A DNA stretch of 64,000 nt from Rhizobacter sp. SG703 (GCF_012275445.1 NZ_JAAZQK010000005.1:248001-312000); one strand, 5' to 3'. Shown: positions 9,123 through 18,188, numbered from the stretch's first letter. The notes: generated by a model from the letters alone, not told the origin. Numbers and translations: made by a program.

Positions 9123-9871
9123 CCGTGAATGCAGACGCTGGCTTGGGATTCGGCCACTTCATCGCGCAAAGCGATGCGGTGGGCAAGACGCTGCTCGGCA
9201 TCCTGGTGCTGATGTCGATCGCGTCCTGGGTGATCATCGTGATCAAGGGCCTGTCGCTGGTCTCGCGCCGCCGCCACAGCCAGAGCTTCCTGAATTTCTT
9301 CTGGAACGCGACCTCGCTCGAGGCCGTCGCCAACGAGATCACCACGCACGGCGTGCACGACCCGTTCTCGCACCTGACCAGCCATGCAATGCATGCGCAG
9401 GCCCACCATGCGAAGTACGGCGCCGCCAAGCTCGAAGAGGCCGGCACCTCGGGCGAATTCGTCACGCGCACCATCAAGAAGGTGCTCGACGAAGAAACCA
9501 CGCGGCTCGAGAACGGCCTCGCGATGCTGGCCACCGTCGGCGCCACCGCGCCTTTCGTCGGGCTGTTCGGCACCGTCTGGGGCGTCTACCACGCGCTGGT
9601 CGCGATCGGCATGAGCGGCGCCGGCACGCTGGACAAGGTCGCCGGCCCGGTCGGCGAGGCGCTGATCATGACCGGCCTGGGCCTCGCGGTCGCGATCCCC
9701 GCGGTGATGGGCTACAACTGGCTGACACGCGCCAACCGCGTGATGTCGTCCAAGCTCGATGCCTTCGCGTACGAGCTGCACACCTTCGTGTCGATGGGCC
9801 AGCCGCTCGGCAACGAAGCCGCCCAGCCGGCCAACGTGCGCGCACTGGCCTCGCGGCCGGTCGCCGCCTGA
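9119..9871 (+). CDS. exbB: TonB-system proton channel subunit ExbB (MotA/TolQ/ExbB family)
   Basis: A 250-residue inner-membrane protein forming the proton channel with ExbD. The first helix is at about residues 22-42, there is a long cytoplasmic loop, and the two conserved helices lie in the region TVGATAPFVGLFGTVWGVYHAL through GEALIMTGLGLAVAIPAVMGYN, the MotA_ExbB signature. ATG 9119 overlaps the tonB stop; a GTG at 9125 is an alternative start. Translationally coupled to tonB, and followed after 16 bases by exbD. Confidence 0.95.
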   Translation: MTVNADAGLGFGHFIAQSDAVGKTLLGILVLMSIASWVIIVIKGLSLVSRRRHSQSFLNFFWNATSLEAVANEITTHGVHDPFSHLTSHAMHAQAHHAKYGAAKLEEAGTSGEFVTRTIKKVLDEETTRLENGLAMLATVGATAPFVGLFGTVWGVYHALVAIGMSGAGTLDKVAGPVGEALIMTGLGLAVAIPAVMGYNWLTRANRVMSSKLDAFAYELHTFVSMGQPLGNEAAQPANVRALASRPVAA

Positions 9872-9887
9872 CGCGAGACCGCAAGCC

Positions 9888-10313
9888 ATGGCATTCGCCA
9901 GTTTCGATTCGAAGAACGCCGGCGCGCCGATGGCGGAGATCAACATGGTCCCGCTGATCGACGTGATGCTGGTGCTGCTGGTGATCTTCATCATCACCGC
10001 GCCGCTGCTGACCAATGCCGTCAAGCTGGAGCTGCCGAAGGCGAGCTCGCAGGTCAACCAGTCGCCGGCCGACAAGGTCGAGTTTGCGATCGACGCCGGC
10101 GGCCTGCTGTACTGGAACGGCGAGCTCGTCACCCGCCCCGAGGCGCGCAAGCGCTTCGCCGCCGAAAGCGGCAAGCAGCCGCAGCCCGAGATCCACCTGC
10201 GCGCCGACCAGGCGGTGGCGTACCGCTATGTGGCGCAGACGCTGGCCGATGCATCGAAGGCCGGCCTGACGAAGGTCGGCTTCGTCAGCGAGCCGGAAGC
10301 GGCGCAGCCATGA
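9888..10313 (+). CDS. exbD: TonB-system proton channel subunit ExbD
   Basis: A 141-residue ExbD/TolR protein: a short cytoplasmic head, one membrane helix with the proton-carrying aspartate Asp25 (INMVPLIDVMLVLLVIFI), and a periplasmic domain rich in charged residues ending in FVSEPEAAQP. Length is standard. The upstream frame stays open within exbB, but ATG 9888 matches the conserved N terminus. Its stop overlaps the start of a 56-residue membrane ORF. Confidence 0.95.
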   Translation: MAFASFDSKNAGAPMAEINMVPLIDVMLVLLVIFIITAPLLTNAVKLELPKASSQVNQSPADKVEFAIDAGGLLYWNGELVTRPEARKRFAAESGKQPQPEIHLRADQAVAYRYVAQTLADASKAGLTKVGFVSEPEAAQP

Positions 10314-10480
10314 ACGACCGCGCAACGCTGCGGCTGTGGGGCTGGCCGGTGGCACTGGCGGTGCTGAGCGCCGTCGGGCTGCTGTCTGCGCTGCTGGGCG
10401 ACGGCGCGTGGGACGCGCTGTCGTGGGCCGCGCTCGGCCTGCCGACCGGCGTCGCGGGCTGGCACGCGCTGAGGCACTGA
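10310..10480 (+). CDS. Tiny membrane protein coupled to exbD
   Basis: A 56-residue ORF (starts MNDRATLRLWGWPVAL, ends GVAGWHALRH) whose ATG overlaps the exbD stop as ATGA. It has two hydrophobic stretches separated by a short GDGAWDA loop, so it probably forms a two-helix hairpin in the inner membrane. The overlap, membrane character and codon use like its neighbours support a real gene. No family recognised; it may be a small accessory subunit of the ExbBD channel. A terminator-like hairpin follows 20 bases downstream. Confidence 0.7.
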   Translation: MNDRATLRLWGWPVALAVLSAVGLLSALLGDGAWDALSWAALGLPTGVAGWHALRH

Positions 10481-10499
10481 ACCGACCGATTTCTCCATC

Positions 10500-10531
10500 C
10501 AGCCGGCGCCGGTCTCGGGCCGGCTGTTTTT
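10500..10531 (+). terminator. Rho-independent terminator or attenuator before the receptor gene
   Basis: An 8-bp stem, CAGCCGGC (10500-10507) with GCCGGCTG (10519-10526), is followed by five T residues. It separates tonB-exbB-exbD from the receptor and downstream genes, so the block is either two transcripts or one attenuated transcript. Confidence 0.7.
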
Positions 10532-10615
10532 ACGAATCCCCGTTTTCACGAATCCCCTGTCCCCGCCAGCCACCGCGCGAGCCACGACAACAACAAACCC
10601 CACCAGGAGCACCCC

Positions 10616-12892
10616 TTGGCCTACATCAAGAGCCGCAAGCACGCGGCGAGCAAGACATCCGCGTTGGCCCAGATCGGCCTGATGGCCGTCGCGCTGCCGG
10701 TCGCCGCGCAGACCGCAGCGGTCGCCGACGCCCCGAAGAAGCCCGACGCCCCCGAAACCACGCTGCCCGCGCTGCGCGTCACCGGCCAGTCCGGCAGCGA
10801 GTTCAAGGCCGACAACGCGTCGAGCCCGAAGTTCACGCAGCCGCTGCTCGACACGCCGCAGACCATCACGGTGATCAAGAAGGAAGTGCTGCAGCAGCAG
10901 GTCGCGACCACGCTGGCCGAGGCGCTGCGCAACACCCCGGGCATCACGATGCAGCTCGGCGAGAACGGCAACACCACGACCGGCGACTCGATCTTCATGC
11001 GCGGCTTCGACACGACGAACAGCATCTTCGTCGACGGCATCCGCGACCTGGGCAACATCTCGCGCGACGTGTTCAACGTCGAGCAGGTCGAGGTGATCAA
11101 GGGCCCGTCGGGGTCCGACAACGGCCGCGGCGCGTCGTCGGGCTACGTCAACCTGGTGTCGAAGACCGCCGGCCGCGAGGCCTTCGACAACGGCACGCTG
11201 ACGGTCGGCACCGCCAGCCGCGTGCGCGCCACGGCCGACCTGAACCGGCCGCTGGACCTCGGCATCCCGGGCTCGGCGCTGCGCCTGAACGTGCTCGCGC
11301 AGGACTACGGCACGCCCGGCCGCGACGAGGTCAAGAGCAAGCGCTTCGGCTTCGCGCCGTCGCTGGTACTGGGCCTCGGCACGCCGACGCGCACGACCTT
11401 CAACTACCTGTACGTCGACCAGAAGAACGTGCCGGACGGCGGCGTGTCGACCTTCGGCGTGTCGGACTGGAAGCCAGCGGCGAACATGCAGACCGGCGCG
11501 CCGGTCGACTCGAAGAACTTCTACGGGTCGACCGACGATTTCGACGACGTCACGCTGCACATGTTCACCGCGCGCATCGAGCACGACCTGTCGGCCGGCA
11601 CCACGCTGCGCAACACGACGCGCCTGGGCCACACCGAGCAGGACTTCGTGCTGACCGGCGTCAATGCCGTGACCTCGCCCACCGGCACCGACCCCGCCAC
11701 CTGGACCGTCGCGCGCACCCGCCAGGGCCGCCACCAGACCAACGAGATCCTGACCAACCAGACCAACCTGAGCACCGAGTTCAAGACCGGCGGCATCGGG
11801 CATTCGCTGTCGACCGGCTTCGAGTTCATCTACGAGCGCCAGAACCAGCAGAACCTGGTGGTCAGCGGCACCCAGAAGGCGGCCAACCTGTACCACCCGA
11901 GCACCGGCGACGCATTCCAGCCGCTGGTCAGCAACGGCGCGTACACCAAGGGCAGCACGCTGAGCGCGGCCGCCTATGCGTTCGACACGCTGAAATTCTC
12001 GGAGCAGTGGCTGCTCAACGGCGGCCTGCGCTGGGAGAAGTTCCACACCGAGACGAACAGCGCCGCCCTCAACAACGCGACGCCGGCGGTGCTGGTGCAG
12101 AACCCGCCGCTCGGGCTGACCGACAACCTGCTGAGCTGGAAGGCCGGCGCGCTGTTCAAGCCGACGCAGGACGGCAGCGTCTACCTGACGGTGTCGAATT
12201 CCTACCAGCCGCCGGGCGGCGCGAACTTTTCGCTGAACGTCTCGAGCACCAACCAGGCGAGCCCGAGCACCGATCCGCAGGAAGGCAGCAACATCGAGCT
12301 CGGCACCAAGTGGGACCTGTTCGGCGGCAAGCTGGCGGCCACCGCGGCGATCTACCGCAGCGAGAACAAGAACGAGCTGGTCTCCGACGGTGCCCCGGTG
12401 CCGACCTTCACCCAGGTCGGCAAGCGCCGCGTCGACGGTGTCGAGCTCGGCCTGGTCGGCCAGGTGACGCCGGCGTTGAACCTGAGCGCGGGCGTGGCCT
12501 ACATGGACCCGAAGATCATCCGCGGCGTGCCGGCCGGCACCAGCGCGAACAACGGCGGCCTGATCGTCTACTCGCCGAAGGTGACCTTCAGCTCGTGGGC
12601 CTCGTACAAGGCGCTCGACAAGCTGACCGTCGGCGGCGGCGTGCGCTATGTCGACACCGTCGCGCGCACCAGCAACCTCGCCCCCGGCACCACGCCCAAC
12701 CTGATCAACACCGAGTCGTACACGGTGGCTGATGCGATGGTGGCGTACGACCTCAGCAAGAACGTCTCGCTGCAGCTGAACGTCAACAACCTGTTCGACA
12801 AGGAGTACGTCGCATCGGTCAACAATGGCGGCTCGCGCTACAAGCCGGGCGAACCGCGCAACGCACTGCTGAGCGCCAACTTCAGGTACTGA
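10616..12892 (+). CDS. fiu: TonB-dependent catecholate-siderophore receptor (Fiu/PiuA type)
   Basis: A 758-residue outer-membrane receptor. TTG 10616 is preceded by AGGAG seven bases upstream. It has a signal peptide to about residue 32, then a TonB-box-like TLPALRVTG at 49-57. The plug domain contains [19 protein letters not shown] and the motif [19 protein letters not shown] 22-strand barrel ends in the aromatic SANFRY. Near its end, [14 protein letters not shown] is typical of siderophore receptors. The very next gene is piuC, as in the fiu-ybiX and piuA-piuC pairs of other bacteria, which points to monomeric catechol-type ligands. The precise ligand cannot be read from the sequence. Confidence 0.9.
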   Translation: MAYIKSRKHAASKTSALAQIGLMAVALPVAAQTAAVADAPKKPDAPETTLPALRVTGQSGSEFKADNASSPKFTQPLLDTPQTITVIKKEVLQQQVATTLAEALRNTPGITMQLGENGNTTTGDSIFMRGFDTTNSIFVDGIRDLGNISRDVFNVEQVEVIKGPSGSDNGRGASSGYVNLVSKTAGREAFDNGTLTVGTASRVRATADLNRPLDLGIPGSALRLNVLAQDYGTPGRDEVKSKRFGFAPSLVLGLGTPTRTTFNYLYVDQKNVPDGGVSTFGVSDWKPAANMQTGAPVDSKNFYGSTDDFDDVTLHMFTARIEHDLSAGTTLRNTTRLGHTEQDFVLTGVNAVTSPTGTDPATWTVARTRQGRHQTNEILTNQTNLSTEFKTGGIGHSLSTGFEFIYERQNQQNLVVSGTQKAANLYHPSTGDAFQPLVSNGAYTKGSTLSAAAYAFDTLKFSEQWLLNGGLRWEKFHTETNSAALNNATPAVLVQNPPLGLTDNLLSWKAGALFKPTQDGSVYLTVSNSYQPPGGANFSLNVSSTNQASPSTDPQEGSNIELGTKWDLFGGKLAATAAIYRSENKNELVSDGAPVPTFTQVGKRRVDGVELGLVGQVTPALNLSAGVAYMDPKIIRGVPAGTSANNGGLIVYSPKVTFSSWASYKALDKLTVGGGVRYVDTVARTSNLAPGTTPNLINTESYTVADAMVAYDLSKNVSLQLNVNNLFDKEYVASVNNGGSRYKPGEPRNALLSANFRY

Positions 12893-12897
12893 TCGTC

Positions 12898-13578
12898 ATG
12901 ATGCTCCACGTGCCCGGCGTGCTGACGCCGTCCCAGGTCGCCGAGATCCGCGAGGCCGTCGATGCGGCCGACTGGAACGACGGCCGAGAGACGGTCGGTG
13001 CGCAGGGTGCGCAGGTCAAGCGCAACCGCCAGCTGCCCGAGGCCGGGCCGCTGACGCAGCGCTTCGGCGCCGTCATCCTGAAGGCGCTGGAGGCGAATCC
13101 GCTGTTCGTCTCGGCCGCGCTGCCGCTGCGCTACGTGCCGCCGCTGTTCAACCGCTACGAAGGCGGCGAGCAGTACGGCCTGCACGTCGACGGCGCGGTG
13201 CGCGGCGTGCCGGGCACGAGCCTGCGGCTGCGCACCGACCTGTCGTGCACGCTGTTCCTGAGCGAACCGGGCGACTACGACGGCGGCGAGCTGGAGGTGA
13301 TGGACACCTACGGCGCGCACGAGGTCAAGCTGCCGGCCGGCGACCTGGTCCTCTACCCGTCGAGCAGCCTGCACCGCGTGCTGCCGGTCACGCGCGGCGC
13401 GCGCGTCTGCTCGTTCTTCTGGCTGCAGAGCCTAGTGCGCGACGACGCGCAGCGCGGCATGCTGTTCGAGCTCGACCAGGCGATCCAGCGGCTGCGCGAG
13501 CGCCATGGCGACACCGCCGAGCTGCTCGCGCTGACCGGCCACTATCACAACCTGCTGCGGATGTGGTCCGAGGTCTGA
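12898..13578 (+). CDS. piuC: PKHD-type Fe(II)/2-oxoglutarate hydroxylase PiuC (YbiX)
   Basis: A 226-residue dioxygenase, the standard length. The iron-binding facial triad is visible as His96 and Asp98 (LHVDGAV) and His159 (SSLHRVLPV), with the 2-oxoglutarate-binding Arg169 ten residues later in TRGARV. It starts five bases after the receptor stop at one of two adjacent ATG codons (12898 or 12901) and its own stop overlaps the next start (TGATG). Genes of this family nearly always accompany a TonB receptor and are iron-regulated; the substrate has not been settled. Confidence 0.93.
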   Translation: MMLHVPGVLTPSQVAEIREAVDAADWNDGRETVGAQGAQVKRNRQLPEAGPLTQRFGAVILKALEANPLFVSAALPLRYVPPLFNRYEGGEQYGLHVDGAVRGVPGTSLRLRTDLSCTLFLSEPGDYDGGELEVMDTYGAHEVKLPAGDLVLYPSSSLHRVLPVTRGARVCSFFWLQSLVRDDAQRGMLFELDQAIQRLRERHGDTAELLALTGHYHNLLRMWSEV

Positions 13579-14225
13579 TGGACTCCGCAGCACCGGCGAA
13601 GCATGCGACGGCCCCCGCGCCGCAGCGCGCCTACTGGCTGAAGACGCTGCACCAGTGGCACTGGATCAGCTCGGCGCTGAGCCTGGTCGGCCTGCTGCTG
13701 TTCACCGTCACCGGTTTCACGCTGAACCATGCCTCGCAGATCGAAGCGAGGCCGCAGGTCGCGAAGCGCGCGGCACAGGTGCCGCCGGCGCTGCTGCCGC
13801 TGGTCACCGCGACGCCGGCAGACGACAAGCAGCCGCTGCCGCCGGCGCTGGCCGCCTGGGTCGAGCAATCGCTCGCCATCGAGGTGGCCGGCCGCGCGGC
13901 CGAATGGTCGGCCGAAGAGATCTACCTGTCGCTGCCGCGCCCCGGCGGCGACGCCTGGCTGCGCATCGACCGCGCCGCCGGCGCGCTGGACTACGAGCGC
14001 ACCGACCGCGGCTGGATCTCGTACCTGAACGACCTGCACAAGGGCCGCCACACCGGCACCGCCTGGAGCTGGTTCATCGACGTGTTCGCCGCGTCGTGCC
14101 TGGTGTTCTCGGTGACCGGGCTGTTCATCCTGAAGATGCATGCCGCCAAGCGCCCGAGCACCTGGCCGGTGGTGGCCGGCGGCCTGGTGCTGCCGCTGCT
14201 GCTGGCGATCCTGTTCATCCACTGA
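13578..14225 (+). CDS. PepSY-associated transmembrane protein, putative electron conduit
   Basis: A 215-residue inner-membrane protein of the PepSY_TM-like group. Helix 1 spans about residues 28-48 (WISSALSLVGLLLFTVTGF) with His residues on each side (HQWHW and LNHA). A ~100-residue periplasmic loop follows. Then NDLHKGRHTG leads into helix 2 (WFIDVFAASCLVFSVTGLFIL), and a last helix (VVAGGLVLPLLLAILFIH) ends the protein. The paired histidines resemble b-heme ligands in the PepSY reductases (FoxB/PiuB). By family knowledge it could carry electrons across the membrane to reduce ferric siderophores. It overlaps piuC and is followed at 17 bases by DUF2271. Confidence 0.88.
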   Translation: MDSAAPAKHATAPAPQRAYWLKTLHQWHWISSALSLVGLLLFTVTGFTLNHASQIEARPQVAKRAAQVPPALLPLVTATPADDKQPLPPALAAWVEQSLAIEVAGRAAEWSAEEIYLSLPRPGGDAWLRIDRAAGALDYERTDRGWISYLNDLHKGRHTGTAWSWFIDVFAASCLVFSVTGLFILKMHAAKRPSTWPVVAGGLVLPLLLAILFIH

Positions 14226-14242
14226 TTTGCAGAAGGACCCCG

Positions 14243-14761
14243 ATGAAACTGAGCTATTCGATGGCGATGGGCGCGGCCGCCGCGCTGGCCGCGCCGGCCT
14301 TCGCGGCCGATGCGACCCTGAAGCTGGAGCTGCCGCAGCTGAGCGTGGCCGAGTACCACAAGCCCTATGTGGCGGTGTGGGTCGAGAAGGCGTCGGACCA
14401 GGGCTTCGCGTCCAACGTCGCGCTCTGGTACGACCTGAAGAAGCGCGACAACGGCGGCGCGAAGTGGCTGAAGGACATGCGCACCTGGTGGCGCAAGAGC
14501 GGGCGCGAGCTGCAGACGCCGATCGACGGCGTCACCGCGGCGACCCGCGCGCCGGGCGAGCATGTGATCGGCCTGTCGGCCGCGAAGGGGCTGGCCGCGC
14601 TGCCGCCGGGCAACTACCAGCTGGTGGTCGAGGCGGCGCGCGAGAACGGCGGCCGCGAGGTGGTGCGCCTGCCGTTCGACTGGCCGGTGAAGGCGCCGCA
14701 GACCGCGAAGGCGCAGGGCGAGCATGAGCTCGGCGCCGTGGCGCTCGAACTGAAACCCTGA
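14243..14761 (+). CDS. DUF2271 periplasmic protein with ApbE flavinylation motif
   Basis: A 172-residue exported protein with a Sec signal (MKLSYSMAMGAAAALAAPAFA, cleavage near 21). The body matches DUF2271 (WYDLKKRDNGGAKWLKDMRTWWRKSGRE). Residues 95-101 read DGVTAAT, which fits the ApbE target consensus D-x-x-T/S-x-A-T, so FMN may be attached to Thr101. Its neighbours make sense of that: a PepSY electron conduit just upstream, apbE two genes downstream, and a flavodoxin reductase at the end. I infer a covalently flavinylated periplasmic electron carrier for iron reduction. It has AGAAGGA just upstream of ATG 14243. Confidence 0.87.
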   Translation: MKLSYSMAMGAAAALAAPAFAADATLKLELPQLSVAEYHKPYVAVWVEKASDQGFASNVALWYDLKKRDNGGAKWLKDMRTWWRKSGRELQTPIDGVTAATRAPGEHVIGLSAAKGLAALPPGNYQLVVEAARENGGREVVRLPFDWPVKAPQTAKAQGEHELGAVALELKP

Positions 14762-14771
14762 GGAGCCGCGC

Positions 14772-15617
14772 ATGAAGACCCTTCATCGAATGAACCTCGC
14801 GCTGCTTGCCGCGGTCGCGTCGGCCACGCTGCTGCCCGGTGCCGCGCAGGCGCATCGCACCTGGCTGGTGCCGTCGGCCACCGTCGTCAGCGGCCGCGAC
14901 GCCGCCGTCACGGTCGACGCCGCGGTCTCCGAAGACCTGTTCGAGTACGACACCAACGCGTTGGCGCTGGACAAGCTCAGCGTCGTCGCGCCCGACGGCA
15001 GCCTGGTCACGCCCGAGAACCTCAGCACCGCGCGCCGCCGCAGCAGCTTCGACGTGAGGCTCGCGCAGCCGGGCACCTACCGCATCGTCAACAGCAGCGA
15101 GAGCGTGTTCGCGAACTACAAGCTGAACGGCGAGCCGAAGCGCTGGCGCGGTGCCGCCGAGGCGATGGCCAAGGAGATCCCGGCCGACGCGAAGGAGCTG
15201 CAGGTCACGCGCATGCAGAGCCGGGTCGAGACCTGGGTCAGCAATGACGCGAAGGGCGAGCAGGGCGACAAGCCGGCCACCGACAAGGCCTTCGCACCGC
15301 AAGGCAGCGGCCTCGAGTTCATCCCGCTGACCGCGCCGACCGACCTGAGCGCCGGCGACAGCTCCAGCTTCCGCGTGCTGCTCGACGGCAAGCCCGCTGC
15401 CAACCTCGACGTGACGATCCTGCGCGGCGGCAACCGCTACCGCTACAAGCTCGGCGAGATCGCGCTGAAGACCGACGCGCAAGGCCAGTTCAGCGTCAAG
15501 TGGCCGGAGGCCGGGCGCTACTGGATCGGCGTCAGCCACAGCGTGCGCGCGGCCGAAGGCACGCCGCCGACGCGCCGCGTGAACGCCAGCGCGACGGTCG
15601 AAGTGCTGCCGCAGTAA
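14772..15617 (+). CDS. DUF4198 exported protein
   Basis: A 281-residue exported protein with a signal peptide ending in AQA near residue 27, followed by HRTWLVPSATVVSGRDAAVTVD, the characteristic N-terminal motif of DUF4198 (PF10670). The fold is expected to be beta-sandwich repeats, with a nickel/cobalt-transport-periplasmic-like character in the family. The region KLGEIALKTDAQGQFSVKWPEAGRYWI is the conserved C-terminal part. It lies 10 bases after DUF2271 and 8 bases before apbE. DUF2271 and DUF4198 often travel together in iron clusters; the role may be metal or siderophore handling in the periplasm, unproven. Confidence 0.88.
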   Translation: MKTLHRMNLALLAAVASATLLPGAAQAHRTWLVPSATVVSGRDAAVTVDAAVSEDLFEYDTNALALDKLSVVAPDGSLVTPENLSTARRRSSFDVRLAQPGTYRIVNSSESVFANYKLNGEPKRWRGAAEAMAKEIPADAKELQVTRMQSRVETWVSNDAKGEQGDKPATDKAFAPQGSGLEFIPLTAPTDLSAGDSSSFRVLLDGKPAANLDVTILRGGNRYRYKLGEIALKTDAQGQFSVKWPEAGRYWIGVSHSVRAAEGTPPTRRVNASATVEVLPQ

Positions 15618-15625
15618 AGGCGACG

Positions 15626-16678
15626 ATGCAGACGGTGCGGGTGCTGGTCCCGCAGCGCATCGCGACCCGTGCGCCGGCGCTCGGCGCGCAGGTGCACGCG
15701 CTGCAGGGCGTCACGATGGGCACGAGTTGGTCGGTGCGCGTCGCCGGCCCGCGCGCCCTCGACCTCGCGCGGGTGGCGCAGGCGATCCAGCAGGAGCTGG
15801 ACCTCGTCGTCGCGCAGATGAGCCCATGGGAAGCGGGCTCGGACATCAGCCGCTTCAACCGGGCGCCGGCCGGCAGCTGGCACACGTTGCCCGAGGCCTT
15901 TGCCGAGGTGCTGGATGAGGCGATGCAGGTCGCGCGCGACAGCGACGGCGCCTACGACCCGACCGCCGGCGCGCTGGTCGACGCCTGGGGCTTCGGGCCG
16001 CGGCAGCGCCACGACGAGCCCGGTTTCATGCCGCCCGGCGAGGTGGCGGTGCAGGCGGCGCGGGCCGTCAGCGGCTGGCCGCGGCTGCAGACCGGCCTGC
16101 GTGGCGTGCGGCAACCCGGCGGCCTGCGGCTGGACCTGTCGGCGATTGCGAAAGGCCATGCGGTCGATCGCGTCGTGCAGCGGCTCGCGCGTGCATTCGG
16201 GCTCGACGACGTGCTGGTCGAGGTCGGCGGCGAGCTGCGCGGCGAGGGCGTCAAGCCCGACGGGCAGCCGTGGTGGGTCGCGCTGGAACCGGTACCGTGC
16301 TGGCAAGACGGCGCATGGCAACTCGATGCCGATTCCGGATCGACGCCGACGCCGATCTCGACGCGGATTGCGCTGCACGGCCTCGCCGTCGCGACCTCGG
16401 GCGACCACCGGCGCTTCTTCACGCACGATGACCGCCGCTACCCGCACACGATCGACCCGCGCACCGGCCGGCCGATAAACCACGGCGTGGCGGTCGTGAC
16501 GGTGCTCGACGCGTCGTGCATGCGTGCGGATGCGCTGTCGACGGCGCTGACGGTGATGGGACCGCAGGCCGGCCTGCCGTGGGCCGCGCAGCGCGGCATC
16601 GCGGCCTTGATCGTCACGCGGCGCGCCGACGGCGGGCTCGACGAACACGTCACGCCGGCCTTCGCGGCGCTGGCGTGA
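15626..16678 (+). CDS. apbE: FAD:protein FMN transferase ApbE
   Basis: A 350-residue flavin transferase that attaches FMN from FAD to a Thr in target proteins. Family landmarks are GVTMGTSWSVRV near residue 31, FNRAPAGSW, DGAYDPTAGALVDAWGFGP, the LDLSAIAKGHAVDRV block, HTIDPRTGRPI and DASCMRADALSTAL. Unlike most ApbE proteins it shows no signal peptide or lipobox: the conserved core starts about 30 residues in and those residues are not hydrophobic. If the start is right, the enzyme would act in the cytoplasm or leave by another route. The candidate target, DUF2271, is encoded two genes upstream. Confidence 0.93.
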   Translation: MQTVRVLVPQRIATRAPALGAQVHALQGVTMGTSWSVRVAGPRALDLARVAQAIQQELDLVVAQMSPWEAGSDISRFNRAPAGSWHTLPEAFAEVLDEAMQVARDSDGAYDPTAGALVDAWGFGPRQRHDEPGFMPPGEVAVQAARAVSGWPRLQTGLRGVRQPGGLRLDLSAIAKGHAVDRVVQRLARAFGLDDVLVEVGGELRGEGVKPDGQPWWVALEPVPCWQDGAWQLDADSGSTPTPISTRIALHGLAVATSGDHRRFFTHDDRRYPHTIDPRTGRPINHGVAVVTVLDASCMRADALSTALTVMGPQAGLPWAAQRGIAALIVTRRADGGLDEHVTPAFAALA

Positions 16679-16688
16679 CGTCGCGCGC

Positions 16689-18062
16689 ATGAACCCGACC
16701 TCGCGCGCGCTGGCGGCGGCCGCGGTGGCGCTCGCCTACCTCGCGTTCTGCGCCTTCATCGCCTGGCGCGAACGACGCCGGCGCGGCGCGGCATCGCGCG
16801 ACGCCGCCGCGCTCGACCATGCCGACGCGAGCGCCGCGCCGGTGCTGGTCGCGTTCGCGAGCCAGACCGGCTTCGCCGAACAGCTCGCGTGGCAGAGCGC
16901 GCGGCTGCTGCACACCGCCGGCGTGCCGGTGCGGCTGCTGCCGCTCGGCGAATTGCGGCCCGACGAGCTCGCGCGCACCGAGCGGGCGCTGTTCATCGTC
17001 AGCACCTACGGCGAGGGCGACGCGCCAGATGCGGCCTCGGCCTTCGCGCGCCACATGGCCGACGGCGGCCAGCCGCTGCCGCGGCTGCACCATGCGGTGC
17101 TGGCGCTCGGCGACCGCAGCTATGCGCAGTTCTGCGCCTTCGGCCGCCGGCTCGACGGCTGGCTGCAGGTGCAGGGCGCGACGCCGCTGTTCGAGCGCAT
17201 CGAACTCGACAACGAGGATGCGGCGGCGCTGAAGCAGTGGCAGCAGCAGGTCGCCCACCTCGCCGGCACCGTCGACCTGCCCGACTGGCAGGCCCCCGGC
17301 TTCGACGACTGGCGGCTGGTTGCACGGCATGTGCTGAACGACGGCAGCAGCGCCGCGCCGGTCTGTCACCTGGAACTGGAGCCGGCCGACGGCACGCCGC
17401 TGCCCGCGTGGCAGGCCGGCGACCTGGTGCAGGTGCAGGCGCCGGCCGACCCGCAGCGGCCGCGGGAGTACACGATCGCGTCGGTGCCTTCGGCGGGCCG
17501 GCTGCACCTGATGGTGCGGCAGGAGCGGCATGCGGATGGCAGCCTCGGCGTCGCGTCGGGCTGGCTGACCGCGCAGCTGCAGCCGGGCGATCGGGTGCCG
17601 CTGCGGCTGCGCGCGCACGGCAGTTTCCGCATCGGCGACAACGCGGCGCGCCCGCTGGTGCTGATCGGCAACGGTACCGGCCTGGCGGGCCTGCGCGCCC
17701 ACCTGATGGCCCGCGCGGCCCAGCCGGCACCGGCGGCCTGCTGGCTGTTGTTCGGCGAGCGCCAGGCGGCGCATGACGCGCATTACGCGGCCGACACCGA
17801 ACGCTGGCGGGCCGACGGCGTGCTCGCGCAGGTCGACCGGGTGTTCTCGCGCGACCAGCCGGCGCGCCGCCATGTTCAGCACCGCGTGCTGGAAGAAGCC
17901 GAGCGGCTGCGCGACTGGGTGGCCGGCGGCGCCGCGATCTACGTGTGCGGCAGCCTGGCCGGCATGGCCGCCGGCGTCGACGACGCACTCGCGCAGGTGC
18001 TCGGCGCGGCGCAGCTCGCGGCGCTGGCCGACGCCGGCCGCTACCGCCGCGACGTCTATTGA
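16689..18062 (+). CDS. Membrane-anchored flavodoxin/FAD reductase (CysJ-like)
   Basis: A 457-residue diflavin reductase. A membrane helix at about residues 6-25 anchors it. A flavodoxin domain follows (FASQTGFAEQLAWQSA for the FMN phosphate loop, STYGEGDAPD, LALGDRSYAQFCAFG). From about 215 comes a ferredoxin-NADP reductase module with the FAD motif REYTIAS and the NADPH motif GNGTGLAGLRAHL, ending in the typical C-terminal YRRDVY. It should take electrons from NADPH on the cytoplasmic side and hand them to a membrane partner, most likely the PepSY protein in the same operon. Last gene of the iron block; a repeat lies downstream. Confidence 0.9.
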   Translation: MNPTSRALAAAAVALAYLAFCAFIAWRERRRRGAASRDAAALDHADASAAPVLVAFASQTGFAEQLAWQSARLLHTAGVPVRLLPLGELRPDELARTERALFIVSTYGEGDAPDAASAFARHMADGGQPLPRLHHAVLALGDRSYAQFCAFGRRLDGWLQVQGATPLFERIELDNEDAAALKQWQQQVAHLAGTVDLPDWQAPGFDDWRLVARHVLNDGSSAAPVCHLELEPADGTPLPAWQAGDLVQVQAPADPQRPREYTIASVPSAGRLHLMVRQERHADGSLGVASGWLTAQLQPGDRVPLRLRAHGSFRIGDNAARPLVLIGNGTGLAGLRAHLMARAAQPAPAACWLLFGERQAAHDAHYAADTERWRADGVLAQVDRVFSRDQPARRHVQHRVLEEAERLRDWVAGGAAIYVCGSLAGMAAGVDDALAQVLGAAQLAALADAGRYRRDVY

Positions 18063-18081
18063 ATCATCGCCCCGCCAGCCC

Positions 18082-18188
18082 GGAGCAAGCGCAGCGAAGC
18101 GATCATCAAGCCACGCCCCAGGATCCGGCTCCGCCGGGCCGAGGGGCGGCGCCCCTTGGGGGCAGGAGCGCAGCGACAGGGGGGCTCA
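18082..18188. repeat. Convergent-junction repeat, copy B
   Basis: Starts GGAGCAAGCGCAGCGAAG, passes ATCAAGC and a GGCGCCCCTTGGGGGC core, and ends GGAGCGCAGCGACAGGGGGG then CTCA. The final TCA is the complement of the stop codon of the DJ-1/PfpI gene (18186-18188). Copy C shares both ends and the core. Confidence 0.7.
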
